Below are positions 7,936-16,175 of a stretch of DNA of 64,000 nt, one piece after another. Each line of letters starts with the position of its first letter. Within the stretch, counting starts at the first letter, position 1. Source of the DNA: Helicobacter cetorum MIT 99-5656 (lineage in GTDB: Bacteria > Campylobacterota > Campylobacteria > Campylobacterales > Helicobacteraceae); contig NC_017735.1 in the NCBI RefSeq assembly GCF_000259275.1, forward strand, positions 1,054,001 to 1,118,000, written 5' to 3'. A program made the translations under genes and the position numbers. The notes beneath the pieces were generated by a model that made no database searches, was not told where the DNA came from, and saw only the letters and a program-made list of their open reading frames with translations.

Positions 7936-7965
7936 TTGACAAAATAAGCAAAAAAAAGCTAAAAT
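7936..7965 (+). promoter_or_regulatory. Probable flhA promoter
   Basis: TTGACA (7936-7941) and TAAAAT (7960-7965) are 18 bp apart, a plausible housekeeping-sigma promoter pointing at flhA. The leader would be about 155 nt, with only a weak stem (GCCT/AGGC near 8022-8034). In H. pylori flhA is read by the vegetative sigma factor, consistent with this. Whether the promoter belongs to flhA or to the prophage edge is not decidable here. Confidence 0.5.
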
Positions 7966-8126
7966 TCAAGCGTTCTTTTTAAAAGTGTTGTTAAGTGAGA
8001 CAAGCAAACAAAACTAAAAACGCCTTATTTAGGCATCTTTGTTGGGTTTGTATGGGTGAGTAAATTTATATGATAAACTTTACAAAACAAAATAACACTT
8101 CAAAGATTAAGGCAATATTTTAAATA

Positions 8127-10331
8127 ATGGCAAATGAACGCTCAAAATTAGCTTTTAAAAAAACTTTTCCTATCCTAAAACGCTTCATGCAGTCCAAAGA
8201 CTTAGCCCTTGTCGTTTTTGTGATTGCGATTTTAGCGATTATTATCGTGCCACTACCGCCTTTTTTACTGGACTTTTTGCTCACCATTTCCATCGCTCTA
8301 TCAGTATTAATCATTTTAATTGGACTTTATATTGATAAGCCTACGGATTTTAGTGCCTTTCCTACTTTGCTACTCATTGTAACCTTGTATCGCCTAGCTT
8401 TAAATGTCGCAACCACTAGAATGATTTTAACACAAGGCTATAAGGGGCCTAGTGCAGTAAGTGATATTATCACGGCATTTGGGGAATTTACCGTTAGCGG
8501 AAATTATGTTATTGGAGCCATTATTTTTAGTATTTTGGTGCTAGTGAATTTATTAGTCGTTACTAATGGTTCTACTAGGGTTACTGAAGTAAGAGCTAGA
8601 TTTGCCCTAGATGCTATGCCAGGAAAGCAAATGGCCATTGATGCGGATTTAAACTCAGGGCTTATTGATGATAAGGAAGCTAAAAAGCGACGCTCTGCTC
8701 TAAGTCAAGAAGCGGATTTTTATGGTGCGATGGATGGTGCTTCCAAATTTGTTAAAGGTGATGCGATTGCTTCTATTGTCATTACACTCATTAATATCAT
8801 TGGGGGCTTTTTAGTGGGCGTGTTTCAAAGAGATATGAGCATGAGTTTTAGTGCCAGCACCTTTACCATTCTAACCATTGGTGATGGGCTAGTAGGACAA
8901 ATTCCTGCACTCATTATTGCTACAGCTACCGGTATTGTCGCCACTCGCACCACACAAAACGAAGAAGAAGATTTTGCATCCAAACTTATCACCCAGCTCA
9001 CTAACAAAAGCAAAACTTTAGTGATTGTTGGAGCGATACTCTTACTTTTTGCGACCATTCCTGGACTTCCTAGCTTTTCTTTAGCATTTGTAGGAGCGTT
9101 ATTTTTATTTGTTGCATGGCTTATTAGTAGAGAGGGAAAAGATGGCTTACTTACTAAATTTGAAAACTATTTAAGCAAAAAACTAGGCGTTGATTTTAAT
9201 CCAAAATCTCCTAGCACTAAAACACAAGCCCACACCCCTACAACTAGCAAAACTAAAAGTCAAGAAGAGATTAAAAGAGAAGAAGAACAAGCCATTGATG
9301 AAGTGTTAAAAATTGAATTTTTAGAACTCGCCTTAGGCTATCAGCTCATCAGCCTAGCTGATATGAAACAAGGTGGGGATTTGCTAGAAAGAATTAGGGG
9401 TATTAGAAAAAAGATTGCAAGCGATTATGGTTTCTTAATGCCCCAAATTAGAATTAGAGACAATTTACAACTTCCCCCAACGCATTATGAAATCAAGCTT
9501 AAAGGCATAGTGATTGGCGATGGAATGGTTATGCCAGACAAATTTTTAGCCATGAATACCGGTTTTGTGAGTAAAGAAGTTGAAGGTATTCCTACCAAAG
9601 AGCCAGCCTTTGGCATGGACGCTTTATGGATTGATGCCAAAGATAAAGAAGAAGCTATTATTCAAGGCTATACCATCATTGACCCTAGCACAGTTATTGC
9701 TACTCATACCAGCGAATTAGTAAAAAAATACGCTGAAGATTTCATTACCAAAGATGAAGTTAAATCGCTCTTAGAACGCTTAGCCAAAGACTATCCTACT
9801 ATCGTAGAAGAAAGTAAGAAAATCCCCACCGGTGCGATTCGCTCAGTATTGCAAGCCCTATTGCATGAAAAAATTCCTATCAAGGACATGCTCACTATTT
9901 TAGAAACCATTACCGATATAGCCCCCTTAGTGCAAAATGATGTGAATATCCTAACCGAACAAGTTAGAGCAAGGCTTTCTAGGGTGGTTACTAACGCCTT
10001 TAAATCCGAAGATGGCTGTTTGAAATTCTTAACTTTTTCTACAGAAACTGAGCAATTTTTGCTTAATAAATTGCGTGAGCAAGGCTCTTCTAAGAGCTTA
10101 TTATTAAATGTAAGCGAATTGCAAAAACTCATTGAAATCGTTTCTGAGGAGTCTATGAAAGTCTTACAAAAAGGCATTGCTCCAGTTATTTTGATTGTAG
10201 AACCCAACTTAAGAAAAGCCCTTTCTAGTCAAATGGAACAAGCTAGAATTGATGTCATAATCCTAAGCCATGCTGAATTAGACCCTAACTCTAACTTTGA
10301 AGCCTTAGGCACAATACACATTAACTTTTAA
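8127..10331 (+). CDS. flhA: Flagellar export apparatus protein FlhA
   Basis: At 734 aa it is the normal length for Helicobacter FlhA. The N-terminal half has about eight membrane helices (first at about 27-65) and the conserved cytoplasmic FHIPEP loop region ([27 protein letters not shown] around 150-180). A variable linker near 355-385 leads to the soluble C-terminal domain that docks chaperone-substrate complexes. FlhA forms the nonameric ring of the flagellar type III export gate and is needed for the regulatory cascade of late flagellar genes. The ATG was chosen by length. The next gene starts 18 bp downstream. Confidence 0.97.
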   Translation: MANERSKLAFKKTFPILKRFMQSKDLALVVFVIAILAIIIVPLPPFLLDFLLTISIALSVLIILIGLYIDKPTDFSAFPTLLLIVTLYRLALNVATTRMILTQGYKGPSAVSDIITAFGEFTVSGNYVIGAIIFSILVLVNLLVVTNGSTRVTEVRARFALDAMPGKQMAIDADLNSGLIDDKEAKKRRSALSQEADFYGAMDGASKFVKGDAIASIVITLINIIGGFLVGVFQRDMSMSFSASTFTILTIGDGLVGQIPALIIATATGIVATRTTQNEEEDFASKLITQLTNKSKTLVIVGAILLLFATIPGLPSFSLAFVGALFLFVAWLISREGKDGLLTKFENYLSKKLGVDFNPKSPSTKTQAHTPTTSKTKSQEEIKREEEQAIDEVLKIEFLELALGYQLISLADMKQGGDLLERIRGIRKKIASDYGFLMPQIRIRDNLQLPPTHYEIKLKGIVIGDGMVMPDKFLAMNTGFVSKEVEGIPTKEPAFGMDALWIDAKDKEEAIIQGYTIIDPSTVIATHTSELVKKYAEDFITKDEVKSLLERLAKDYPTIVEESKKIPTGAIRSVLQALLHEKIPIKDMLTILETITDIAPLVQNDVNILTEQVRARLSRVVTNAFKSEDGCLKFLTFSTETEQFLLNKLREQGSSKSLLLNVSELQKLIEIVSEESMKVLQKGIAPVILIVEPNLRKALSSQMEQARIDVIILSHAELDPNSNFEALGTIHINF

Positions 10332-10349
10332 TCATATTTAAGGAAAATT

Positions 10350-11396
10350 ATGCAAGTTTATCACCTTTCACACATTGATTTAGACGGCTATGCATGCCAG
10401 CTCATTTCAAAACAATTTTTTACAAAAATTCAATGCTATAACGCTAATTATGGGCGTGAAGTCTTAGCACGAATCTATGAAATTTTAAATGCAATCGCTC
10501 AATCTAATGAAACAAAAATCCTTATTTTAATTAGCGATTTGAATTTAAGCTTGAACGAAGCACAATATTTGCAAGATAAGGTTCAAGAATACCGCTTGCA
10601 AAATAAAGACATTCAAATCCAACTACTAGACCACCATATTAGCGGTAAAGAAGTGGCGGAGAGTTTTCACTGGTATTTACTAGATGCAAGCAAAAGTGCG
10701 ACCAAAATCACTTATGAATTTTTAAAACAACACTACGCTATCCTAGAGCCTAGCCATATTGCCTGGCTAGATTTACTTGTAGAAATGGTCAATTCAATAG
10801 ATATTTGGAATACGCAAGGTTATGGCTTTGAATTAGGAAAAGTTTGTATGCGTATGATTAGTCAAAGCACTGAGTTAAACCGCTTCATGTTTGATGATGA
10901 AAACCGCAACTACAAATTAAAGCTTTTAGAAGAAGTTAAAAACTATTTATTTTTAGAAAATAGCGCTGTGGCCTATGACAATGATTTATTTAAACTTAAA
11001 AAAATCGCTTTGGGGGGTAACCCTACCACAGAAACCATGGATAATATCTCTTCAAACGCACAAACACGCTTGCTTTCTCAAAAGAAAGAAGAATGTTATG
11101 TTTCTTACCAGGATAAAAAAGGGTTCTTAAGTTATTCTATGGGGGGCATTAGTGTTTTAGCGAATCTCTTTTTAGTGCAAAATCCAGAGTTTGATTTCTA
11201 TATAGATGTGAATCCTAAAGGAAATGTAAGCTTGAGAGCTAATGGAAATTGTGATGTGAGCGAATTAAGTCAAGTTTGCTTTAATGGGGGGGGGCATAAG
11301 AATGCTAGTGGAGGCAAAATAGAAAGGTTTAGAGAGAGTTTCAATTATGCGGATATTAAAGAGCAAGTAGAAGAAATTTTGAATAATACTCAATAA
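10350..11396 (+). CDS. DHH/DHHA1-family phosphoesterase
   Basis: The N-terminus has the family motif HIDLDGYA (residues 8-15), then SDLNL (about 62-66) and LDHH (about 93-96), which bind two Mn ions. The C-terminal DHHA1 domain ends with GGGHKNASGG (about 322-331). The family cleaves cyclic dinucleotides, nanoRNA or polyphosphate; the exact substrate is unknown. In H. pylori this gene (HP1042) also follows flhA. The GGGH motif is encoded by an unbroken G9 run (11286-11294), a potential slippage site. Confidence 0.85.
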   Translation: MQVYHLSHIDLDGYACQLISKQFFTKIQCYNANYGREVLARIYEILNAIAQSNETKILILISDLNLSLNEAQYLQDKVQEYRLQNKDIQIQLLDHHISGKEVAESFHWYLLDASKSATKITYEFLKQHYAILEPSHIAWLDLLVEMVNSIDIWNTQGYGFELGKVCMRMISQSTELNRFMFDDENRNYKLKLLEEVKNYLFLENSAVAYDNDLFKLKKIALGGNPTTETMDNISSNAQTRLLSQKKEECYVSYQDKKGFLSYSMGGISVLANLFLVQNPEFDFYIDVNPKGNVSLRANGNCDVSELSQVCFNGGGHKNASGGKIERFRESFNYADIKEQVEEILNNTQ

Positions 11397-11452
11397 CCCC
11401 TTTGAGAAATTTAACTTACAGGAAATAAAGAGCTTCTTAATTACAGAAGCGA

Positions 11453-11474
11453 CAAAAAGACTTTAAAAAAAGTC
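11453..11474 (-). terminator. Terminator after hsrA
   Basis: On the minus strand GACTTT (11474-11469), a TTTT loop and AAAGTC (11464-11459) form a hairpin followed by five Ts, 8 bp past the hsrA stop. A second hairpin (GCTTCT/AGAAGC, about 11432-11450) lies just beyond and could serve the convergent phosphoesterase gene. Confidence 0.65.
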
Positions 11475-11481
11475 AAAGATT

Positions 11482-12153
11482 TTACTCTTCACACATAGGC
11501 TTTGGGTAACAAAAGCGATAGCCCCTACGCCTTACGGTTTCTACCGTGGAAATATTTAAGGGCTTATCCATTTTTTGGCGGATTTGATTGATGGCTACCT
11601 CAATCACATTAGGGGTAACCAACTCAGGCTCCTCCCAAATAGCATCTAAAAGCTGTTCTTTAGAAACAATTTGGTCTCTGTGTCTAGCTAAATGCGTGAG
11701 AACTTCAAACGGCTTTCCTTTGACTTCAACCTCACGCCCCTTATAAATGATTTTCTCTTCATCAGGACTGATGATTAAATCCCCAATTTCAATGACATTA
11801 GAACCCCAAAATCTTAAACGAGCCTCAATTCTTGCTACCAATGCCTTAATGCTCCGATAAGGCTTAGCAATATAGTCATCTGCACCCTGCTCAAACGCAC
11901 TAATTTCTTCCTCGCTTGTGGGGTTATTAGAAGAAACCAAAACAACAATAGAAGCATGTCTTTCTTTGATTTTAGAAACTAGGCTAAAGGCATTTTTATC
12001 ACTAACCATGACTAAATCGTAATTCCTAATGCCAATGAGATACTCCCCATCTTCCAAGCTCTCAGCCACATCAGCCATAAAACCTCGCTCATTCAAGCAC
12101 TTCCCAATTTCTTCACCTAAAACAGAGTTGTTTTCAATAAGTAGAACACGCAT
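11482..12153 (-). CDS. hsrA: Atypical OmpR-type response regulator HsrA
   Basis: At 223 aa it has a receiver (1-115) and a winged-helix DNA-binding domain (125-218, with EQLLDAIW and TVRRRGYRF). The receiver is degenerate: the acidic pair is replaced by E7/N8 and the phospho-acceptor Asp by Ser51 (YDLVMVSDKN), while the conserved Lys is kept (AKPY). This matches H. pylori HP1043/HsrA, an essential orphan regulator that works without phosphorylation and controls growth, respiration and redox genes. It has its own terminator and is transcribed divergently from RepG. Confidence 0.96.
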   Translation of the reverse strand: MRVLLIENNSVLGEEIGKCLNERGFMADVAESLEDGEYLIGIRNYDLVMVSDKNAFSLVSKIKERHASIVVLVSSNNPTSEEEISAFEQGADDYIAKPYRSIKALVARIEARLRFWGSNVIEIGDLIISPDEEKIIYKGREVEVKGKPFEVLTHLARHRDQIVSKEQLLDAIWEEPELVTPNVIEVAINQIRQKMDKPLNISTVETVRRRGYRFCYPKPMCEE

Positions 12154-12310
12154 AGTGTATTGACCTCTACATTTAAGAGTAATTTAAGTATTGATTATAT
12201 CATAATTTTAAGTTGGTTTAAGAAAATATTAATTTTTATTTTTGCTCGTATCAAACACTTTCTGGTGCGTTCTGTTTCTTTAAAATCGCGAATAAAAATT
12301 TTAAAATTAT

Positions 12311-12341
12311 TTGACAAAAATCACAATTTCTGTTGTATAAT
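12311..12341 (+). promoter_or_regulatory. RepG promoter
   Basis: TTGACA (12311-12316) and a consensus TATAAT (12336-12341) are separated by 19 bp. The start would be about 12345-12348. The -35 lies about 160 bp from the hsrA start on the other strand, so both promoters share this intergenic region. Confidence 0.75.
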
Positions 12342-12344
12342 TAC

Positions 12345-12435
12345 AAGGTTCAACCATTCCTTATGGTTTGGTTGGCACCACTAGAGATAAAGAGTCACCT
12401 CCCCCTCCTTTCTCTTTGTCCTAGTGGGTTGTTTT
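12345..12435 (+). ncRNA. repG: RepG small RNA (regulator of polymeric G-repeats)
   Basis: After a strong promoter the RNA has a 5' hairpin (CAACCA pairing with TGGTTG, about 12351-12374). A long terminator stem follows: CCACTAG plus GATAAAGAG at 12378-12394, pairing with CTCTTTGTC plus CTAGTGG at 12412-12427, one bulged A, ending in a short T run (12432-12435). The 17-nt loop TCACCTCCCCCTCCTTT is the C/U-rich seed. Location between HP1043 and HP1044 homologues, length of about 90 nt and the loop all match H. pylori RepG, which base-pairs with G-tracts in the tlpB leader. tlpB is not in this window. Confidence 0.88.
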
Positions 12436-12498
12436 GCCATTGCCGACCAATCGTTAAGGTTCGTCTTCTGTAATCATGGTTCCGATATTACCGTTTGT

Positions 12499-13608
12499 TT
12501 AAGATTTCTTAGGATAGAGCTTAAGATATGCAATCTCACTAGGGGCTAAAAACCTTAAAGGAACTCCCCAATACCCCGCCCCACTACTCACATAAATCTG
12601 TGTCGTGTTACTATGCTTGTATAAACCATGCAAATAGGTTTGAGCCAATTTGACTAAAAGACTAAAAGGAAAGATTTGACCCCCATGCGTATGCCCTGAA
12701 AGCATTAAATCTATAGAATGATTTTCTTTGATACTTTTAATTTGTTTGGGCTGATGGGCTAAAAGAATGGTAGGCTTATTTGTATCACGATTTTGCAAGG
12801 CTTTATCAATATTTGGGGCAAAATTTTGATGCTTTCGTGCATAATAGTCATACACCCCACACAAATTAATTGCATTCAAGTTCGCACACTCATTACCCAA
12901 AATCGTTATATTAAGAGTTTTAAGAAACGATAAAATCGGCTCTATGCCATGATAATACTCATGGTTTCCTGGCACATAAAAAGTACCATAAGTGCTTTTG
13001 AGATTGTTTAAGGGCAGTAAAAAAGATTTGACTTTTTCAATATTACTATCTACTAAGTCCCCTCCAATTAAAACCATATCCACTTCTTTTTGATTGACTT
13101 CTTCTACAATGTAAGTTACAAATTCTCTTTGTAATAAATGCCCTACATGCATGTCTGTTAATAAAATAATCTTTAATTCTTTATCTAATTTATCTAAATA
13201 AATGGGGGTTTCTTTGATTTTTGGGCGAGCAAGCCCTTCATAAAACCCACGCCAAAAATAGCCTAGTAAGGCTAAATAAAACCCTAATTTCAAAAAGTTT
13301 TTTAAGCTTTTACGCCTTGAGTCTAAAAAATCTATTTCTTCTATGGAATAAGAAAAACCATAAAAGCTCAAAGCAAAAATAAATAAGATAAAAGTGATAA
13401 ATGAACAAGCTGAAGTTAAAACAAATAGACTACTTGGCATAGAATTTCTATAAAAAGCAAAAATCCCTTCCCCCACACATAAAAGGACAAAAAACCCCAA
13501 ATAAGCGTATTGAGATATTTTCTTTAAAGTCAAAAACGCCCTTAAAAGCTTGAAAGTAGCGTAGTTTAGCACACATAAAACCAAGAAAAAAACGATTGAG
13601 ATAAACAT
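12499..13608 (-). CDS. Membrane-anchored metallophosphoesterase
   Basis: The 369-aa protein has four N-terminal membrane helices (about 1-20, 32-52, 58-85, 104-120) and a C-terminal calcineurin-like domain. The metal-binding motifs are in order: LLTDMHVGHL (about 149-158), IGGDLVDS (about 180-187), VPGNHEYYHG (about 212-221), LAHQP and LSGHTHGGQ (about 304-312). It resembles the YaeI/YkuE group, which hydrolyse phosphoester bonds of lipids or nucleotides; the substrate is unknown. It corresponds to HP1044. The catalytic domain may face either side; the topology was not determined. Confidence 0.85.
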   Translation of the reverse strand: MFISIVFFLVLCVLNYATFKLLRAFLTLKKISQYAYLGFFVLLCVGEGIFAFYRNSMPSSLFVLTSACSFITFILFIFALSFYGFSYSIEEIDFLDSRRKSLKNFLKLGFYLALLGYFWRGFYEGLARPKIKETPIYLDKLDKELKIILLTDMHVGHLLQREFVTYIVEEVNQKEVDMVLIGGDLVDSNIEKVKSFLLPLNNLKSTYGTFYVPGNHEYYHGIEPILSFLKTLNITILGNECANLNAINLCGVYDYYARKHQNFAPNIDKALQNRDTNKPTILLAHQPKQIKSIKENHSIDLMLSGHTHGGQIFPFSLLVKLAQTYLHGLYKHSNTTQIYVSSGAGYWGVPLRFLAPSEIAYLKLYPKKS

Positions 13609-13686
13609 GCTATCCTTTTTTACAATGAGTTTTTTATCTTAGCATACAAACACCAATTTATCCCTTAGCTAGATTCTTGCGACTTA

Positions 13687-14235
13687 CTACCCCAATTTCT
13701 GATAATTCTTGATTTCAGAAAATACTTTGCAATAATCTTGGTCTTTTGGTTCTTGTTGATAAAAATTATCTAATATTACGAAAAGATTTTCGTAAGTAAT
13801 ATCTTTACTTAAAACCACACCTAAAATATCTGTATCTAAAGATAAGATTTTCATGCTATTAATACTTTTCTTGTCCTTTTGATAAGGCATGATTTTTCTA
13901 TATGAAAAATCGCTCACTACATTAGGGTCTAAATAAGTGCTAATAAAGATAGCATAATCATTCAAATTCTTTGTTTTAATCAGATGATTACCCAAATGCC
14001 TGCTAACAGGTTCTAATTCCATACGCCTTTGATTATCTTTAGTTGTCAGCGTAACTTCTAATAACAGACAATGCTTGTGATAAAAAGGCAACTTAGGGGC
14101 ATATTCAAAAATAATATCAGCCTCTCCCCCTTTTGCATGGGTCTTTGGTAATAAAATTAGGTTGTAAGGAGAGTTTTAAAAACACAGATAAATCGCCCTC
14201 AAATTGAGAGATTTTATACCAAATAATGCCTATAA
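13687..14235 (-). pseudogene. C-terminal half of an AlwI-like restriction endonuclease (frameshifted)
   Basis: The clean frame (14091-13687) extends upstream without a start as LLPKTHAKGGEADIIFEYAP, then meets a stop. The neighbouring frame carries the continuation (IIWYKISQFEGDLSVF), so a frameshift lies near 14140-14150. The motifs EADIIFEY and LLLEVTLTT form a PD-(D/E)XK-like nuclease site, and MELEPVSRHLG with YLDPNVVSDFSYRK is typical of AlwI/BspD6I-type enzymes as I remember them. It is broken at the 5' end and has no methylase next to it. Confidence 0.6.
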
Positions 14236-14249
14236 TGTATTCAAAAATA

Positions 14250-14275
14250 GTAGGTTATTTATTATAATAACCTAC
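14250..14275. repeat. Perfect 10-bp inverted repeat at the break between restriction-gene halves
   Basis: GTAGGTTATT (14250-14259) and AATAACCTAC (14266-14275) are separated by 6 bp. The hairpin sits between the two oppositely oriented remnants and may have promoted the local inversion, or act as a terminator without a good T run. Confidence 0.6.
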
Positions 14276-14330
14276 TCACAATTCAAACATAAGATTGTTT
14301 TAGTATAATAAAAATTCCGTAAGGTTGAAT

Positions 14331-14687
14331 ATGAATTATTAGACAAAACTAAGCATAGAGTATGCTAATCAACGCTCCTACCTAGATGACTTGTTTCAAG
14401 TGTATCCTATAATTCCAAAAGGTTTAAGAGAAATTGATTCAAAAACTTGGTCTAATATTGAATATCATTTTAAACAAAAAGACAATTTAGCCTTAATAAT
14501 AAGATTACTTCACTTAGATTTATTCCCTATCAAAGGTAGTGATATTGCCTATTTGAAACGAGATGGAAGTGCCTTAAAACGCAATCCAAGAACAATCAAT
14601 CGTATTTGTGGCAGATTATATGAAATGGAACTTAATAAAATTTTTGAAAAATGCAGTGAGCCAAAAGAAACAAACCGCCAAGCTTAA
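14331..14687 (+). pseudogene. N-terminal half of the same restriction endonuclease, with early stop
   Basis: ATG at 14331 is followed by an in-frame TAG at codon 4 (14340-14342). The same frame then runs to 14687. A TTG at 14391 could start the last 98 residues. The sequence (LDLFPIKGSDIAYLKRDGSA, then NPRTINRICGRLYEMEL and SEPKETNRQ) looks like the N-terminal part of AlwI-type endonucleases, and the frame ends exactly where the family would continue. The C-terminal half lies next door on the opposite strand. I infer one gene broken and partly inverted. Confidence 0.5.
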
Positions 14688-15076
14688 TAATAAACCTTTA
14701 GGTGTTGGGTCTGCAGACTTAAAATACCCATACATAACCAATTATTTTCATACAATTAGATAGCCTAACAATAACTACCTAATGTTAAATTATTTGTCTT
14801 AACTAGACTACTTAGTTTAATTACACTAAATTATCTAATTAAATACAATTATATTATTTGATTAGTTTTATTGAAATAATTATATTTTAGATAATTATAA
14901 TTATATAAAAGTAGAATAACTATTAATAATTTAATTACCATATACTAACCATATAAAACTATCAAATTATTTTTTATTTGTATTCACTATAGAAACAATA
15001 TTATCTCTATAGTTTAAAGTCTTTTAAAAGCCCCCTCTTGCTAACCAACTCCAAACCTAATCAATTTTTAACCCCC
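14688..15076. other. Gene-free, extremely AT-rich stretch
   Basis: About 390 bp with no coding frame of interest. From about 14750 to 15010 the sequence is almost only A and T, with many short near-palindromes built from AATTA and TAATT. Such stretches are seen next to mobile-element ends and Xer-type recombination sites. It adjoins a XerT-like fragment, so an old transposon boundary is plausible but not shown. Confidence 0.5.
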
Positions 15077-15385
15077 TTACTTTTTATTCTCTATCAAACT
15101 ATCAAATACAAGAGCCACTTTCTTGTTATGCTCTTGGGTAGTATGGATATAAATCTTAGTAGAGAGTAAAGAGCTATGCCCTAACGCCCTTGAAGTTAAA
15201 ACTAAGTCTTGGGTTTCTTGATAAATAAGAGTTGCAAAACTATGCCTAAATAGATGTAAGCCTGTGCCATATTGCTTATAGTGTTTGATTTGAGCTAGTT
15301 TGAATATTAAGGGGATAAAGTTATAAAGCGTTAAAGAATTTTGTGCTTTTTGCTTGTCTTTTTTAACATTTAGACAAAATCCCAA
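15077..15385 (-). pseudogene. C-terminal fragment of a XerT-like tyrosine recombinase
   Basis: About 100 residues remain, with the catalytic block HLFRHSFATLIYQ (Arg and His), ALGHSS (His) and the nucleophile Tyr in TKIYIHTT. The N-terminal arm and the first catalytic Arg region are missing. Helicobacter plasticity zone elements (TnPZ/ICE) carry XerT recombinases that look like this. The fragment is therefore a relic of such an element, in keeping with the T4SS-like remnant at 35 kb. Confidence 0.65.
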
Positions 15386-15446
15386 ATATCTTTAATGTTT
15401 GAGATGTTTGTCTTAGTGCCACAAGGCACTATAAAAAATAGTAAAG

Positions 15447-15610
15447 TTAGCCTTGATTTTCTATATACGCTTTGATAGTTTCAGAGTTAGTCTCAAGGGT
15501 AGAACAAGCAAAAATCCATCAGTGAGAAAATGTTTTAACTTTTGAGAAAAGTGTTTTTGTAACAAGGGGACAAATCTCTTATCTCGCCAAATCCTATAAG
15601 TAGTGATTTA
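15447..15610 (-). pseudogene. C-terminal relic of a different IS200/IS605 TnpA
   Basis: Reading leftward, one frame gives FVPLLQKHFSQKLKHFLTDG and, after a one-base shift, the next gives FACSTLETNSETIKAYIENQG then a stop at 15447. The ending with a Tyr helix (KAYIENQG) is typical of TnpA transposases but differs from the intact TnpA at 15.7 kb. A small hairpin (GTGCC...GGCAC, about 15417-15430) lies beyond, perhaps the old element end. The new IS copy begins 7 bp away. Confidence 0.6.
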
Positions 15611-15722
15611 TTTTATCCCAACAAAGCGAAAAACTCCGTCCTTTAGGGCGGAGATGTAAGCGTCAATAGCCGTTAGGCTATTTTTTAGTGTCATTTAACC
15701 TAAAAACAAAAGGTTAGCAAAT

Positions 15723-16139
15723 CTAATGTGGTGTTTCTTGCTCTTGGATATATTGCTTAATGATTTCTAAAGGAGCACCCCCACAGCTTCCAGCAAAATA
15801 ACTAGGCGACCATAAATGATTGCCCCACAAAGTAGCTTTAACATTTTTAAAATTTTGTTGTCTAACCAAACGACTACTAACACCCTTTAAAGAATTAACT
15901 AACCTACTAACACTAACTTTTGGTGGATAATTGATAAGTAAATGCACATGGTCGCTTTCCCCATCAAATTCTACTAACTCGCTTTCAAAGTCTTTGCATA
16001 CCTTAGCAAATACAGAACCTAAAAAGTCTATAACTTCTTTGTTGAATGCTTTACGCCTATATTTAGTTACAAATACTAAATGCACATGCATTAAAAAAAC
16101 ACAATGTCTGCCATGTCTAATATTATCAATTTGTTTCAT
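15723..16139 (-). CDS. tnpA: Y1 HUH transposase TnpA (IS copy 1)
   Basis: The 138-aa protein has the HUH pair in DHVHLL (His64, His66) and the catalytic Tyr130 in the C-terminal helix (IIKQYIQEQE). It works as a dimer, nicking single-stranded ends beside the subterminal hairpins and joining them into a circle that inserts 3' of TTTAT. It is divergent from tnpB, with starts 36 bp apart. Protein identical in all three copies, so transposition is recent and the enzyme probably active. Confidence 0.93.
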   Translation of the reverse strand: MKQIDNIRHGRHCVFLMHVHLVFVTKYRRKAFNKEVIDFLGSVFAKVCKDFESELVEFDGESDHVHLLINYPPKVSVSRLVNSLKGVSSRLVRQQNFKNVKATLWGNHLWSPSYFAGSCGGAPLEIIKQYIQEQETPH

Positions 16140-16175
16140 AGACCAAGTTTAACTAAATTATGCTAAAATCTTTCT

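Noticed and set aside
12160-12384. Rightward ORF of 74 codons between hsrA and RepG
   Set aside because: It has no SD, lies in the shared promoter region and overlaps RepG; composition is not protein-like.
12372-12390. Sigma-54 promoter-like TTGGCAC near RepG
   Set aside because: TTGGCAC at 12372-12378 lacks the matching TTGCTT element at the right distance and is part of the RepG hairpin.
15931-16152. 73-aa ORF antisense to tnpA in each IS copy
   Set aside because: It is exactly conserved only because the copies are identical; it has no SD and mirrors tnpA codons.
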